From: Neisseria montereyensis
GTDB lineage: Bacteria > Pseudomonadota > Gammaproteobacteria > Burkholderiales > Neisseriaceae
NCBI RefSeq assembly: GCF_024834045.1
Contig: NZ_JANUXW010000003.1
Coordinates: 248,001 to 312,000, forward strand
Direction of reading: 5' to 3'
Length of the DNA: 64,000 nt
A program made the position numbers and the translations under genes. Positions 28,597 to 38,235 of this stretch are shown here, piece after piece (position 1 is the first letter of the stretch; each line of letters opens with the position of its first letter). The notes beneath the pieces were generated by a model. It worked only from the letters and a program-made list of their open reading frames with translations, was not told where the DNA came from and searched no databases.

Positions 28597-29054
28597 TTCT
28601 TACAAACTCCTGTTAATACAACGTGTTCCTCTTTAAGAGAAAATCCACTTGCTGCTACACCGGCACGCAAGGCCGCCCATTCTTTACTGAGCGTTTGTTC
28701 GTCGACCGCGCCGCATTCGGTACAAACCAGAATAAAGGCACTATGGTGTGCGGATTCGTCTTCATCATGACAATGCGTATTGCAATCGTGTTGGGCATGG
28801 CTGCACAACACATAGCCGTTTACGGCGGCAATTTTATGCAATACGCCCTGCTCCGCCCAGAAATCCAAGGCTCGATAAGCAGTCGGCGGTGCAACCACGC
28901 CATCACTTTGTTGCTGCATTTGCGAAAGCACGTTATACGCTTTAATCACACCGGAAGATTTTAAAATAATATCAAGCACTTGTTCACGCAATGCGGTGAC
29001 TTGTGCACCGTCATGTTTGGCTTGGGCAAGGATTTTTTCTTTGATAGTGCTCAT
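28587..29054 (-). CDS. zur: Zinc uptake regulator, Fur family
   Basis: A 155-aa Fur-family repressor. An N-terminal winged helix (VTALREQVLDIIL, then APPTAYRALDFW recognition helix) is followed by a dimer domain with a His/Cys-rich metal loop HAQHDCNTHCHDEDESAHH, and structural zinc cysteines CTEC and CKKC. The APPTAYRALDFWAEQG pattern and the two CxxC motifs fit Zur rather than Fur. It overlaps the downstream CobW-type gene by 10 bases and probably controls that operon. The ATG at 29054 (MSTIKEK) is preferred; an ATG at 29060 adds two residues. Confidence 0.9.
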   Translation of the reverse strand: MSTIKEKILAQAKHDGAQVTALREQVLDIILKSSGVIKAYNVLSQMQQQSDGVVAPPTAYRALDFWAEQGVLHKIAAVNGYVLCSHAQHDCNTHCHDEDESAHHSAFILVCTECGAVDEQTLSKEWAALRAGVAASGFSLKEEHVVLTGVCKKCQ

Positions 29055-29083
29055 AATCAAACTTAAACTACCTGCTGTTGGTG

Positions 29084-29102
29084 GTAATGATTTTATTATA
29101 AC
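29084..29102. promoter_or_regulatory. Possible Zur operator upstream of zur
   Basis: GTAATGATTTTATTATAAC is an imperfect AT-rich dyad 30 bases upstream of the zur start. It resembles the general Fur/Zur dyad pattern only loosely, so this is a weak call. Confidence 0.25.
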
Positions 29103-29124
29103 CCTGTTACAGAGTGAATGGTTA

Positions 29125-29156
29125 AAGGCCGTCTGAAAACCTTTTCAGACGGCCTT
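29125..29156. terminator. DUS inverted pair between zur and the YwqK-type gene
   Basis: AAGGCCGTCTGAAAA pairs with TTTTCAGACGGCCTT with almost no loop. It ends the YwqK-type gene transcript on the minus strand. Confidence 0.7.
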
Positions 29157-29203
29157 ATATATTAAAAAAACATATCGAATTTAAATATGCAATATTATCC
29201 TGC

Positions 29204-29947
29204 TTATTCGGATAATACATACCCCTCGTCATCCCAGATGGTTTTTTTCACCAAAGTGCCGTTAAAATAAACCGTTTCCGATTTTTTGGCACCATTGGGA
29301 TGCCAATCTAATATCACACCGGTGCGGCGGTCATCTTCAAAAGTCATTTCAGAAAGCAGCATACCGTCTTCATTCCAGCTGACAATACTGGTCGGCTTAC
29401 CGTCTTCCATCAACATTTCCGCTTTCGGCTGACCATTGGGATACCACTGCTTCCAATAGCCGTTGGCTTTATCATTTTTAAACTGAATTTCGCTTTCTTT
29501 ATTTCCATTGCGATAATAACGCGAACCGACTCCCTCATTCATACCTTGTACATAAGGGATAACGGCCGATTTTTTACCGCTCGGATACCAACTGACCCAT
29601 TCACCGTCGGGCTTACCGTTTTTATAGTGGCCGACTAATTTTTTCCGGCCGTTAAAGTGCCAGAAAGTCACCGTACCGTTTTCCAAAGTAGGTACAAACA
29701 CTTTAACTTGACCCACCGGTATCTGATAGGGATCGGAATATTTTTTCATAGACGGATAATAAAAATCCTGCACATTAGCGATTTTATCTTTCACATCGTA
29801 ATGGCGCACATACGCCACCGACGACATGGCATCGGTTACCTGTCCCTGTCGGTTAAAATATATTTCTTGTTCTTCTTGTGCCACAGCCGCCTGAGGCATT
29901 CCCACAAGCACTGCGGCTGCAACACCTGCATACCATAATGGTTTCAT
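29204..29947 (-). CDS. Secreted YwqK-family MORN-variant repeat protein
   Basis: A 247-aa exported protein: signal peptide MKPLWYAGVAAAVLVGMPQAAVA, then repeated units with the pattern Y/W-x-N/S-G-x-x-x, such as HYKNGKPDGEWVSWYPSGKK, YYRNGNKESEIQF, WYPNGQPKAEM and WHPNGAKKSETVYFNG. This is the MORN-2 variant repeat found in YwqK proteins. Some annotated members are called antitoxins, but repeats alone say only that it is a beta-meander binding surface. The stop of the upstream aldehyde dehydrogenase gene lies nine bases ahead, so they are probably co-transcribed. Confidence 0.8.
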   Translation of the reverse strand: MKPLWYAGVAAAVLVGMPQAAVAQEEQEIYFNRQGQVTDAMSSVAYVRHYDVKDKIANVQDFYYPSMKKYSDPYQIPVGQVKVFVPTLENGTVTFWHFNGRKKLVGHYKNGKPDGEWVSWYPSGKKSAVIPYVQGMNEGVGSRYYRNGNKESEIQFKNDKANGYWKQWYPNGQPKAEMLMEDGKPTSIVSWNEDGMLLSEMTFEDDRRTGVILDWHPNGAKKSETVYFNGTLVKKTIWDDEGYVLSE

Positions 29948-29956
29948 TTTAGTTAT

Positions 29957-31306
29957 CTATTTCTGCCAATAAGACTTTATATTTACAAACTCGTATAAAC
30001 CGAACTCCGACAACTCCCTGCCGTAGCCCGATGCTTTAATCCCGCCGAAAGGCAACCGTAAATCACTGCTGGTATGGCGGTTGATATAAACGGCACCGGT
30101 TTCCAGCTTGGATCCGTATGCCCAAGCTTTATCATTGTCTTGCGAATAAATACTTGCACCCAAACCGAACGGCGTATCATTGGCCAATGCAATCGCATGC
30201 TCTTCGCCCAGTGCCCGTATAATCGAAGCCACAGGGCCGAACACTTCTTCATGATAAACACGGCAATGATGGTTTACCCTATCCAATACCGTAGCGGGAT
30301 AAAACCACCCCGGTTCGGTTACTTCCGGAATTTCGCCGCCACACAACAAATCAGCTCCGTTTATCAAGGCATCAATAACTTGGGCATGTATCATTTCGCG
30401 TGCATTACGGCTATGCAGCGGTGCCAATGTGGTTTCCGGATCCATCGGATCACCGGTTTTCAACTTCGCACATTCTGCTAAAAACAAGGCGATAAATTCT
30501 TCGGCTACCGATTCGGTAACAATAATCCGTTTGGCCGCATTACAAGATTGCCCTGCATCACGAAAACGCGAATAACACGCATCTTTTGCCGCCAGTTCTA
30601 AATCGGCATCATCCAATACAATAAAGGCATTGCTGCCACCCAGCTCTAAAACGGTTTTTTTCAAATAAACCCCGGCTTGTGCAGCCAACCGCCGCCCAGT
30701 ATCGGCCGAACCGGTAAAAGCTAAAGCATCGGTACAGCCAATCGCTTTCCGAGTATCATGATGATCTAACCAAGCCGGTATAAACGGCAAATCATCACCG
30801 ACAATCTCAAACAAAGCCTCTGTTACTTTGCCCACACTCGGTGCCGGTTTAACGGCACACGCATTACCGGAACACAAAGCAGGGACGGCAAAACGTAAAA
30901 TCTGCCATACCGGATAATTCCACGGCATCACCGCAAAGATGACGCCTAAAGGTTCGAACCTTACCTGACTAAGACTCGCCTGAGTCGCAATAGTTTTATG
31001 TGCCAGCAATTCCGGCGCAATTTCTGCATAATAACGGATGAGTGCCAAAGATTTATCCAGCTCGGCTTCGCATTCACGCAAACAGCGACCTACTTCTTCG
31101 CATATCATCACCGCCAACCGGTTCCGATTGGCCTCCAATCTATTGGCAAACAGTGTTAATAGGTCGGTTCGTTCCTTTAAGCTTAAGGCAGAAAAAGCCA
31201 GTTGCCGCTTTCGTAACTGTCTTAGTTCATATTCGAACTCATCCCACTCTTGTGGCATACGCTCGTATAAAATTTCTCCGGTCAGAATATGCCTGCTACG
31301 AAACAC
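29957..31306 (-). CDS. Aldehyde dehydrogenase family protein (succinate-semialdehyde dehydrogenase-like)
   Basis: A 449-aa NAD(P)-dependent aldehyde dehydrogenase. The fold markers are MPWNYPVWQILR, the nucleotide loop TGSADTGRRLA, catalytic Glu in LELGGSN, catalytic Cys in GQSCNAAKR, the EEVFGPVASI segment, and the ending LPFGGIKASGYGRELSEFGLYEFVN. Succinate-semialdehyde dehydrogenases are the closest familiar group, but the substrate is not certain. The start is a GTG at 31306 with ribosome binding site AGGAG; an ATG 16 codons in would remove a conserved-looking lead. A long AT-rich gap lies upstream. Confidence 0.88.
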   Translation of the reverse strand: MFRSRHILTGEILYERMPQEWDEFEYELRQLRKRQLAFSALSLKERTDLLTLFANRLEANRNRLAVMICEEVGRCLRECEAELDKSLALIRYYAEIAPELLAHKTIATQASLSQVRFEPLGVIFAVMPWNYPVWQILRFAVPALCSGNACAVKPAPSVGKVTEALFEIVGDDLPFIPAWLDHHDTRKAIGCTDALAFTGSADTGRRLAAQAGVYLKKTVLELGGSNAFIVLDDADLELAAKDACYSRFRDAGQSCNAAKRIIVTESVAEEFIALFLAECAKLKTGDPMDPETTLAPLHSRNAREMIHAQVIDALINGADLLCGGEIPEVTEPGWFYPATVLDRVNHHCRVYHEEVFGPVASIIRALGEEHAIALANDTPFGLGASIYSQDNDKAWAYGSKLETGAVYINRHTSSDLRLPFGGIKASGYGRELSEFGLYEFVNIKSYWQK

Positions 31307-31763
31307 GGCCTGCTCCTAAAAATACGATAGTGAAAAATTTTGTTAAACAATACCGTATAAAATAAATAAACGTTTGAATGAGTTATTCTACCATTGTATT
31401 TATCATTTTAAATGCCATTTAAAAAAAAGATGCATTATTTTCTAAGTTTATAAATATGAAACCTTAGATAATAGTGATTATATACCTTTATATATCAAAT
31501 ATATAGCTATAATAATATGATTAATATAATTTATTTCTTCATATCATTCATTATATTTTTTACTAAATAAACCGCTAACCTAACTTAGTTAAGATATTTA
31601 TTTTATTTGTAATATAACCACTCTTTAAATATCTAAAAATATTTTATTTATTACAATAAATAATCACTTTATTTATACTTTCTATGTAGTTTCACCTTTT
31701 TGCCATTTCCAGTAACCAAATCGACACCATTGATACTTATCAAAATCATATTATTCTTGTTTC

Positions 31764-31929
31764 AAAGCTACTAAAAAACGGTGAATTTGTCTGTCCTCCA
31801 CAACCCTTATACAGTTGCAAAACGGGGATTGGTATCCGTTACATAAGTAAGAGTATATCGGGATTGCTGTCCGACTTAGTAGCTTTTTTCATAGTATTTT
31901 CAGCACCGCCATTAGGCGGTATTTTTATT
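31764..31929 (+). ncRNA. Candidate free-standing small RNA
   Basis: Inside the 900-base gene-free, AT-rich stretch between the aldehyde dehydrogenase gene and pntA there is an island of structure. A perfect 11-bp closing stem (AAAGCTACTAA at 31764-31774 with TTAGTAGCTTT at 31876-31886) encloses 101 bases with at least one internal hairpin (AACGG/CCGTT) and is followed by six T residues. A second terminator, ACCGCC-ATTA-GGCGGT plus ATTTTTATT, follows at 31905-31929. A stable RNA of about 125 or 165 nt is likely. I could not match it to 6S, SRP, tmRNA or a riboswitch class I know. The remaining parts of the gap (31307-31750 and 31930-32150) show nothing else. Confidence 0.5.
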
Positions 31930-32153
31930 GCTAACATACGATGTTTTTAAATAAAGATAACTTCTTTATGGCAATTATTATTATAAAAATATACTTAAGC
32001 TACTCAATCAAAACAAATAACTGCCTCAATTAAGGTATTATCTGAAAACCATACCATGCAGCACGTTATGCCTATTATTTCCTAGGTTTTAATAGACAAC
32101 CCATCTATTCATTATATGCAAATGTTCTATCTGATTTCTAAATAGATTTTAAG

Positions 32154-32182
32154 TTGTATTCTTGCTTAAAATTCGCTATAAA
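32154..32182 (+). promoter_or_regulatory. Promoter of pntA-pntB
   Basis: TTGTAT (32154-32159) and TATAAA (32177-32182) are separated by 17 bases, 62 bases before the pntA start. Confidence 0.6.
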
Positions 32183-32244
32183 GAGGATATTAATTTATTA
32201 TTTTATTGTTTACGTTTTTAAACGTGTTTGGAAAGGAAATCGAT

Positions 32245-33786
32245 ATGAGAATTGGTATTCCGAAGGAGTCCCTTGCCGGTGAAACCCGGGTCGCCTGTAC
32301 CCCTACAACGGTAGCCCAGTTGCAAAAATTGGGCTTCGAGGTGGTGGTCGAGAGCGGCGCCGGTGCATTGGCAAGTTTGGATGATGCTGCCTATCAGGCA
32401 GCCGGTGCAACAGTAGCCGATACCGAAGAAACATGGGCTTGCCCGCTGCTTTATAAAGTTAACGCGCCTACCGAAAATGAAATAGGCCGTCTGAAAGAAG
32501 GACAGACCCTAGTCAGCTTCTTCTGGCCGGCACAACATCCCGACTTGGTGCAAACACTGGCAGAGAAAAAAGTTAACGTATTGGCTATGGATATGGTACC
32601 GCGTATTTCGCGTGCACAATCTCTAGATGCCTTATCTTCTATGGCCAATATCAGCGGCTACCGTGCCGTTATCGAAGCGGCCAACGCGTTCGGCCGTTTC
32701 TTCACCGGTCAGATTACTGCTGCCGGTAAGGTACCGCCGGCACAAGTATTGGTGATTGGTGCCGGTGTGGCCGGTTTGGCCGCCATCGGCACGGCAAACT
32801 CGCTCGGCTCGGTTGTCAGGGCATTCGATACCCGTTTGGAAGTGGCCGAGCAAATCGAATCGATGGGCGGTCAATTCTTGAAACTCGATTTCCCGCAAGA
32901 ATCCGGCGGCAGTGGTGACGGCTATGCCAAAGTAATGAGCGAAGAATTCATCGCCGCTGAAATGAAGTTGTTTGCCGAGCAGGCCAAAGAGGTCGATATT
33001 ATTATCACCACCGCCGCTATTCCGGGTAAACCCGCACCGAAGCTGATTACCAAAGAGATGGTTGAAAGCATGAAAGCCGGTTCGGTGATTGTCGATTTGG
33101 CAGCGGCTACCGGCGGTAACTGCGAACTCACCAAACCCGGCGAACTTTTTGTTACCGACAACGGCGTGAAAATTATCGGTTATACCGATATGGCCAACCG
33201 TTTGGCAGGCCAATCTTCACAGCTTTATGCTACCAACCTGGTGAACTTGAGCAAATTGCTCAGCCCCAATAAAGACGGTGAAATCACTTTGGATTTCGAA
33301 GATGTGATTATCCGCAATATGACGGTTACCCGCGACGGCGAAGTCACCTTCCCGCCGCCCGCCATTCAGGTTTCCGCCGCACCTCAGGCTCAAGCACAAC
33401 CGCAAGCTGCGCCGGCCGCCAAACCGGAACCGAAACCGGTTGCAGCATGGAAAAAACTGGCTCCTGCGGTTATTGGTGCGATTTTGGTTTTGTGGATGGG
33501 TGCCGTTGCGCCAACCGAGTTTTTAAACCACTTTATCGTTTTCGTTTTAGCCTGCGTGATTGGTTATTATGTGGTTTGGAATGTCAGCCATTCGCTGCAT
33601 ACCCCGCTGATGTCGGTAACCAATGCCATTTCCGGCATTATCGTTGTCGGTGCGTTGCTGCAAATCAGCCAAGGTAACGGCTTGGTATCTTTCTTGGCAT
33701 TTGTTGCCATCTTGATTGCCAGCATCAATATCTTCGGCGGTTTCTATGTTACCCGCCGTATGTTGAATATGTTCCGTAAAGGTTAA
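32245..33786 (+). CDS. pntA: NAD(P) transhydrogenase subunit alpha
   Basis: Couples hydride transfer from NADH to NADP+ to proton entry across the inner membrane. The 513-aa alpha subunit has the NAD-binding dI domain (start [17 protein letters not shown], Rossmann [15 protein letters not shown], the [20 protein letters not shown] loop), a Pro/Ala/Gln-rich linker at about residues 385-410, and four C-terminal membrane helices of dII. This undivided arrangement is like E. coli PntA. The ATG at 32245 has AAAGGAA ahead and fits the family; the 32206 start is spurious. pntB follows by 11 bases with its own strong ribosome binding site. Confidence 0.97.
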   Translation: MRIGIPKESLAGETRVACTPTTVAQLQKLGFEVVVESGAGALASLDDAAYQAAGATVADTEETWACPLLYKVNAPTENEIGRLKEGQTLVSFFWPAQHPDLVQTLAEKKVNVLAMDMVPRISRAQSLDALSSMANISGYRAVIEAANAFGRFFTGQITAAGKVPPAQVLVIGAGVAGLAAIGTANSLGSVVRAFDTRLEVAEQIESMGGQFLKLDFPQESGGSGDGYAKVMSEEFIAAEMKLFAEQAKEVDIIITTAAIPGKPAPKLITKEMVESMKAGSVIVDLAAATGGNCELTKPGELFVTDNGVKIIGYTDMANRLAGQSSQLYATNLVNLSKLLSPNKDGEITLDFEDVIIRNMTVTRDGEVTFPPPAIQVSAAPQAQAQPQAAPAAKPEPKPVAAWKKLAPAVIGAILVLWMGAVAPTEFLNHFIVFVLACVIGYYVVWNVSHSLHTPLMSVTNAISGIIVVGALLQISQGNGLVSFLAFVAILIASINIFGGFYVTRRMLNMFRKG

Positions 33787-33797
33787 GGAGACGCATA

Positions 33798-35180
33798 ATG
33801 TCACATGGATTAGTTACTGCGGCATATATCGTCGCCGCAATTTTCTTTATTTTCTCACTGGCCGGTTTATCCAAACAGGAAACGGCTAAAAACGGCTGCT
33901 ATTCCGGTATGATTGGTATGGCAATTGCCTTGATTGCCACTATTTTCGGCGACAATACCGCCGGCTTCGGTTGGATTATTATCGCCATGATTATCGGTGG
34001 TGCAGCCGGTATTTACAAAGCCCGCAAAGTAGAAATGACCGAAATGCCCGAACTGATTGCCTTGCTGCACAGTTTTGTCGGTTTGGCCGCCGTTTTGGTA
34101 GGCTTCAGCAGTTTTATCGAACCGGGCGATGTGTCTTACGATATGGAAACCATTCATTTGGTTGAAGTATTCTTAGGCATCTTTATCGGTGCGGTTACCT
34201 TTACCGGTTCGATTGTGGCTTTCGGCAAACTCAACGGTAAAATCAGCAGTGCGCCTTTGCAATTGCCGCATAAACACAAGCTGAATCTGGCCGCTTTGGT
34301 GGTATCGTTTATTCTGATGCTGATTTTTGTTTCGGTTGACGGCAGTTGGACGGCTTTGATTCTGATGACCTTAATCGCATTGGCTTTCGGTTGGCACTTG
34401 GTGGCATCTATCGGCGGCGCGGATATGCCGGTTGTGGTTTCAATGTTAAACTCATACTCCGGTTGGGCCGCTGCTGCTGCCGGTTTTATGCTCTCCAACG
34501 ACTTACTGATTGTTACCGGTGCATTGGTCGGTTCAAGCGGTGCGATTCTGTCCTACATTATGTGTAAAGCCATGAACCGCTCGTTTATTTCCGTGATTGC
34601 CGGTGGTTTCGGTACCGACGGCTCCGCTCCTGCTGCCGATGGTGAAATAGGCGAATACCGTGAAGCTTCACCGGCCGAAGTAGCCGAAATGCTGAGAGAA
34701 GCCAACAGTGTTATCATCACTCCGGGTTATGGTATGGCAGTAGCACAGGCACAATATCCTGTTGCCGAAATTACCGAATTGTTGCGTAAAAACGGTGCGG
34801 AAGTACGTTTTGGTATCCATCCGGTGGCAGGCCGCTTGCCCGGCCACATGAACGTATTGCTCGCCGAAGCCAAAGTGCCTTACGACATTGTTTTGGAAAT
34901 GGACGAAATCAATGACGACTTCCCCGAAACCGATGTGGTGTTGGTGATTGGTGCCAATGATACGGTTAACCCCGCTGCCGAAACCGATCCGAATTCACCG
35001 ATTGCCGGTATGCCGGTGTTGGAAGTTTGGAAGGCCAAAGAAGTGGTGATTTTCAAACGTTCGATGAATACCGGTTATGCCGGTGTACAAAACCCGCTCT
35101 TCTTTAATGAAAACAGTGTGATGTGTTTTGGTGATGCCAAATCTACCGTTGATGAAATTTTGGCCGAACTGAAAAAATAA
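33798..35180 (+). CDS. pntB: NAD(P) transhydrogenase subunit beta
   Basis: The 460-aa beta subunit supplies about nine membrane helices of the proton channel (residues 1-265) and the NADP(H)-binding dIII domain. The dIII markers are [54 protein letters not shown] and the ending [14 protein letters not shown]. Membrane region markers include [16 protein letters not shown]. Length equals E. coli PntB. The operon ends at a strong terminator. Confidence 0.98.
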   Translation: MSHGLVTAAYIVAAIFFIFSLAGLSKQETAKNGCYSGMIGMAIALIATIFGDNTAGFGWIIIAMIIGGAAGIYKARKVEMTEMPELIALLHSFVGLAAVLVGFSSFIEPGDVSYDMETIHLVEVFLGIFIGAVTFTGSIVAFGKLNGKISSAPLQLPHKHKLNLAALVVSFILMLIFVSVDGSWTALILMTLIALAFGWHLVASIGGADMPVVVSMLNSYSGWAAAAAGFMLSNDLLIVTGALVGSSGAILSYIMCKAMNRSFISVIAGGFGTDGSAPAADGEIGEYREASPAEVAEMLREANSVIITPGYGMAVAQAQYPVAEITELLRKNGAEVRFGIHPVAGRLPGHMNVLLAEAKVPYDIVLEMDEINDDFPETDVVLVIGANDTVNPAAETDPNSPIAGMPVLEVWKAKEVVIFKRSMNTGYAGVQNPLFFNENSVMCFGDAKSTVDEILAELKK

Positions 35181-35188
35181 ACCATGCG

Positions 35189-35250
35189 TATCCGGATAAA
35201 ATACCGGATAACAACCCAAACACTTGGCCTGATTTGGCCAAGTGTTTTTT
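35189..35250 (+). terminator. Terminator of pntA-pntB
   Basis: Two hairpins: TATCCGG/CCGGATA at 35189-35210, then ACACTTGGCC/GGCCAAGTGT followed by TTTTTT ending at 35250. Confidence 0.85.
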
Positions 35251-35256
35251 AATGAT

Positions 35257-35294
35257 ATAAGGCCGTCTGAAAAAAGTTTCAGACGGCCTTATAT
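35257..35294 (-). terminator. DUS inverted-pair terminator of nnrD
   Basis: TATAAGGCCGTCTGAAA pairs with TTTCAGACGGCCTTATA, 25 bases beyond the nnrD stop on the minus strand. Confidence 0.65.
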
Positions 35295-35318
35295 AGATTT
35301 GAATATTTGAAACTGTAT

Positions 35319-36233
35319 TTAATCAGAAGACCCATGTGCGGGATGATGCATGCGGATAATCTGATTGCGCAACCAACGTGCTGCCGGCGCCACCTCGCCG
35401 GCCACGATTCCGGTTTCACCGATTTCGGAATCACGCAACACATCTGCTGCCGCACCATGTAGCCAAACGCCTCCACACACTGCCTGCCAAGTTTCTATCC
35501 CTTGAGCCAGCAGGCTGCCGATAATACCGCTTAACACATCGCCGCTACCTGCCGTTCCCAAACCAGGGTTACCGCTATGGTTGGTGTATAACTGACCATT
35601 GGGATCGCATACCAAAGTTTGGTTGCCCTTTAATACGGTATAAGCTTGAAACATTTCACTGATACGCTGTACCGCCGCCACCCTATCCGCCTGTATTTCG
35701 GCAGTGGTGATACCAAGTAGGCGCGCCGCTTCGGCCGGATGAGGGGTAAGTACCAGTGTATGATAGTCTTGTGCCGATTCTTCCAGTTCGGTCTTATGCC
35801 TTGCCAAAAGGTTCAGGGCATCGGCATCCAGCAACAGCGGTTTATCCGAATCGGCTTCCAAACGCATCTGTACAATATGCAAGGCATCGTTGTACACATC
35901 CAAACCACAACCCACTACCCATGCACTGATGTCCTGCCTTCGTTGCAAAACCGCAGCCGTCGCCAACATAATTTCAGGATGTTCGGGAATAACAGGCAAA
36001 GGCAGCATATTTTGATTAAACCCGGCCCATACCTTGCCGCAACCGTTATAAAGCGCGGCTGTTGCCGCTAGAATAATGGCACCGCTCATACCGACCGCAC
36101 CGCCGATAACGGCCAATGTACCATGCGTTCCTTTATGGCTATCGGCATCACGCGGTATAAAAATATCGGGAAAGTGTGTTGCAGCCTGAACTTGCTCGGA
36201 TAAATGAAAACTTCGATAAGAGCTTGAAAACAT
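35319..36233 (-). CDS. nnrD: ADP-dependent NAD(P)H-hydrate dehydratase
   Basis: Repairs hydrated NADH and NADPH at the expense of ADP. The 304-aa ribokinase-fold enzyme has HKGTHGTLAVIGGAVGMSGAIILAA at the start, the LLLDADALNLLA substrate loop, LTPHPAEAARLLG, LKGNQTLV, and the catalytic anion hole GTAGSGDVLSGIIGSLLAQG. It lacks the N-terminal epimerase domain found in fused E. coli NnrD/NnrE, so an epimerase must be encoded elsewhere. It has a good GGAAA ribosome binding site. Divergent from the cytochrome gene. Confidence 0.93.
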   Translation of the reverse strand: MFSSSYRSFHLSEQVQAATHFPDIFIPRDADSHKGTHGTLAVIGGAVGMSGAIILAATAALYNGCGKVWAGFNQNMLPLPVIPEHPEIMLATAAVLQRRQDISAWVVGCGLDVYNDALHIVQMRLEADSDKPLLLDADALNLLARHKTELEESAQDYHTLVLTPHPAEAARLLGITTAEIQADRVAAVQRISEMFQAYTVLKGNQTLVCDPNGQLYTNHSGNPGLGTAGSGDVLSGIIGSLLAQGIETWQAVCGGVWLHGAAADVLRDSEIGETGIVAGEVAPAARWLRNQIIRMHHPAHGSSD

Positions 36234-36270
36234 CGCGATTTCCTACTTGTAAACAAATCTATTACAATAT

Positions 36271-36300
36271 TTTCAGACGGCCTTATCAAGCCGTCTGAAA
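36271..36300. repeat. DUS pair between nnrD and the cytochrome gene
   Basis: TTTCAGACGGC at 36271-36281 and GCCGTCTGAAA at 36290-36300 in outward order, in the shared divergent promoter gap. Confidence 0.7.
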
Positions 36301-36335
36301 CAACACAAACCATCATATAAGAATCAGGATATATT

Positions 36336-36995
36336 ATGAAGCAAAAACTCAAAGTGTGGGATTTACCCACCCGCCTTTTCCATTGGAGCTTGGTATTGGC
36401 TATCGCTTTTATGTGGTATAGCGCGAAAACAGGCGGTAATTTGCTGGCATGGCATTTGCGTGTCGGGTTGTTTATATTAGGCTTGATAATATTCCGGCTC
36501 TGTTGGGGCCTTTGGGGCAGCGACACCGCCCGTTTTAAAAATTTTGTACGCGGCCCCGCACAAATCAAACGCTATCTGAAAGGCGAAATCAGTGAAAACG
36601 AACAACCCGGCCATAATCCATTGGGGGCATTAATGGTACTGGCTTTGATTGGTGCGGTATTATTTCAGGTCGGCACGGGTTTATTGACACCCGATGAAAA
36701 TACTTTTGCATATCACGGCTATCTTAATCATTGGATAAGTGAAGATGCCGGTAGTGCCATTCGGAAAATACACATCACCTTTTTCAATATTTTATTGGCT
36801 TTAGCCGCTTTGCATATTGCTGCGGTGCTGATGTATAAATGGGTGAAAAAACACAATTTGATTACCCCCATGATAAGCGGTTATAAATATTTGGAAGGTA
36901 AATTACCGATTTTGAAATTTGCCGGAACGGGTAAATTCTTGGCAGCATTCATCATTGCCGTAGCCGTGGTTGCCATCATATTATTTGTTGCTTAA
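36336..36995 (+). CDS. Cytochrome b561-type membrane protein
   Basis: A 219-aa diheme-type cytochrome b of the prokaryotic b561/hydrogenase-b family. It starts KVWDLPTRLFHWSLVLAI with the first heme-ligand His in the first helix; further candidate ligands are His in AWHLRVGL, IRKIHITFFN and LAALHIAAV. Four membrane helices plus a fifth C-terminal one (residues about 198-218) are visible. Such proteins pass electrons between quinol and a soluble c-type cytochrome or similar partner. The partner is not evident here. Confidence 0.85.
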   Translation: MKQKLKVWDLPTRLFHWSLVLAIAFMWYSAKTGGNLLAWHLRVGLFILGLIIFRLCWGLWGSDTARFKNFVRGPAQIKRYLKGEISENEQPGHNPLGALMVLALIGAVLFQVGTGLLTPDENTFAYHGYLNHWISEDAGSAIRKIHITFFNILLALAALHIAAVLMYKWVKKHNLITPMISGYKYLEGKLPILKFAGTGKFLAAFIIAVAVVAIILFVA

Positions 36996-37012
36996 ATATA
37001 GTGTCTATACTA

Positions 37013-37053
37013 TCAAACAGGCCGTCTGAAAAAGTTTCAGACGGCCTGTTTGA
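37013..37053. terminator. Bidirectional DUS terminator, cytochrome gene and htpX
   Basis: TCAAACAGGCCGTCTGAAA pairs with its exact complement over 19 bp with a 3-base loop. Confidence 0.8.
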
Positions 37054-37067
37054 TTCAAATTAACTTC

Positions 37068-37913
37068 TTAAAATTGTTGTTTCAAGCGTTCGATACGGTT
37101 GTTTAATGTAGGATGCGAACTAAGCAGCGAATCTTTTTCTTCACTGGCAATACCCATAGCCGCCATCTCTTTGGGCAAGTCACTGGCATTGCCTTTCAAG
37201 CGTTGTAAAGCAGCAATCATTTTCGGCGCCCCTACCAAACAGGCCGCACCTGCATCGGCACGGTATTCGCGTTGGCGGCTGAACCACATCACAATAAAGC
37301 TGGCCAGGAATCCGAATACCACTTGTAAAATCATGCTGACCATAAAATAAGTACCTTGCGAGGTGCTGCCGTTTTCATTGCGGGCCACCATGCTCGAAAC
37401 CACACGCGCTAGAAATACCACAAAAGTATTGACGACACCTTGAATCAGGGTCAAAGTCACCATATCGCCGTTGCCGACGTGTGCCATTTCATGCGCCAAT
37501 ACCGCTTCGACTTCATCTCTGGTCATATGGTTGAGTAATCCGGTGCTGACGGCAACCAATGAATTATTTTTGCTGGCGCCGGTTGCAAAAGCGTTAGGCT
37601 CCGGTGAATGATAAATGGCCACTTCCGGTGTTTTTAAATTCCATTGGCGTGCTTGGTGTTCAACCGTTTGCAATAGCCATGCTTCGGTTTCATTATGCGG
37701 TTGGGTAATCACTTCTGCACCAACCGAACGTTTGGCCATGGTTTTGGACATCAGTAAAGAAATAATGGAACCGGTGAAACCGATAACTGCCGAATAAATC
37801 AGCAGGCTGACCAAATCATTGGGATTTGCACTCACCCCAAGTATGCTAAGCACAATGCCAATAACAACCAAGACCGCAATGTTGGTCATTAAAAATAAAA
37901 AAATACGTTTCAC
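37068..37913 (-). CDS. htpX: Membrane zinc metalloprotease HtpX
   Basis: Inner-membrane quality-control protease. The 281-aa protein has two N-terminal membrane helices (residues 4-25 and 33-55), the zinc motif [10 protein letters not shown] near residue 143, further hydrophobic segments, and the third zinc ligand Glu in the [10 protein letters not shown] stretch. Length fits the family. The start is a GTG at 37913 with AAGGAAA ahead of it. In many bacteria htpX is induced by heat or envelope stress; no such operator is obvious in the upstream 320-base gap, where nothing else was seen. Confidence 0.94.
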   Translation of the reverse strand: MKRIFLFLMTNIAVLVVIGIVLSILGVSANPNDLVSLLIYSAVIGFTGSIISLLMSKTMAKRSVGAEVITQPHNETEAWLLQTVEHQARQWNLKTPEVAIYHSPEPNAFATGASKNNSLVAVSTGLLNHMTRDEVEAVLAHEMAHVGNGDMVTLTLIQGVVNTFVVFLARVVSSMVARNENGSTSQGTYFMVSMILQVVFGFLASFIVMWFSRQREYRADAGAACLVGAPKMIAALQRLKGNASDLPKEMAAMGIASEEKDSLLSSHPTLNNRIERLKQQF

Positions 37914-38235
37914 AGATTTTCCTTCGGAAGTGGTAATTTATATATTTGTATTTGTGGCGATTCTATGTAACGTGTAAATTGTCGCAAAAAACATGCATTT
38001 CGCAAAGAGAGCATATAGAAAAGGTATGCAAATTTATGACTTTATTTACCGCCGTTTATCTGTTTATTTTAACCGTTTGTGCATTTATTACCCTTTTTAT
38101 CAGATAAGTATGGCAGAGAATCGGCATATTTGATTGTACACTCGATAAATCAATCAGATAATAAACATTTCATCCAACACTCTAAATTATTGATAAATAA
38201 TATGAAGGCCGTCTGAAACAATTCAGGTTGCCACA

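Noticed and set aside
31764-31929. Naming the candidate RNA as 6S or SRP RNA
   Set aside because: Overall shape and length are compatible with 6S RNA, but I could not match conserved sequence of either class, so it is left unnamed.
32632-33213. Minus-strand frame of 193 codons within pntA
   Set aside because: Shadow of pntA, whose protein matches its family over the full length.
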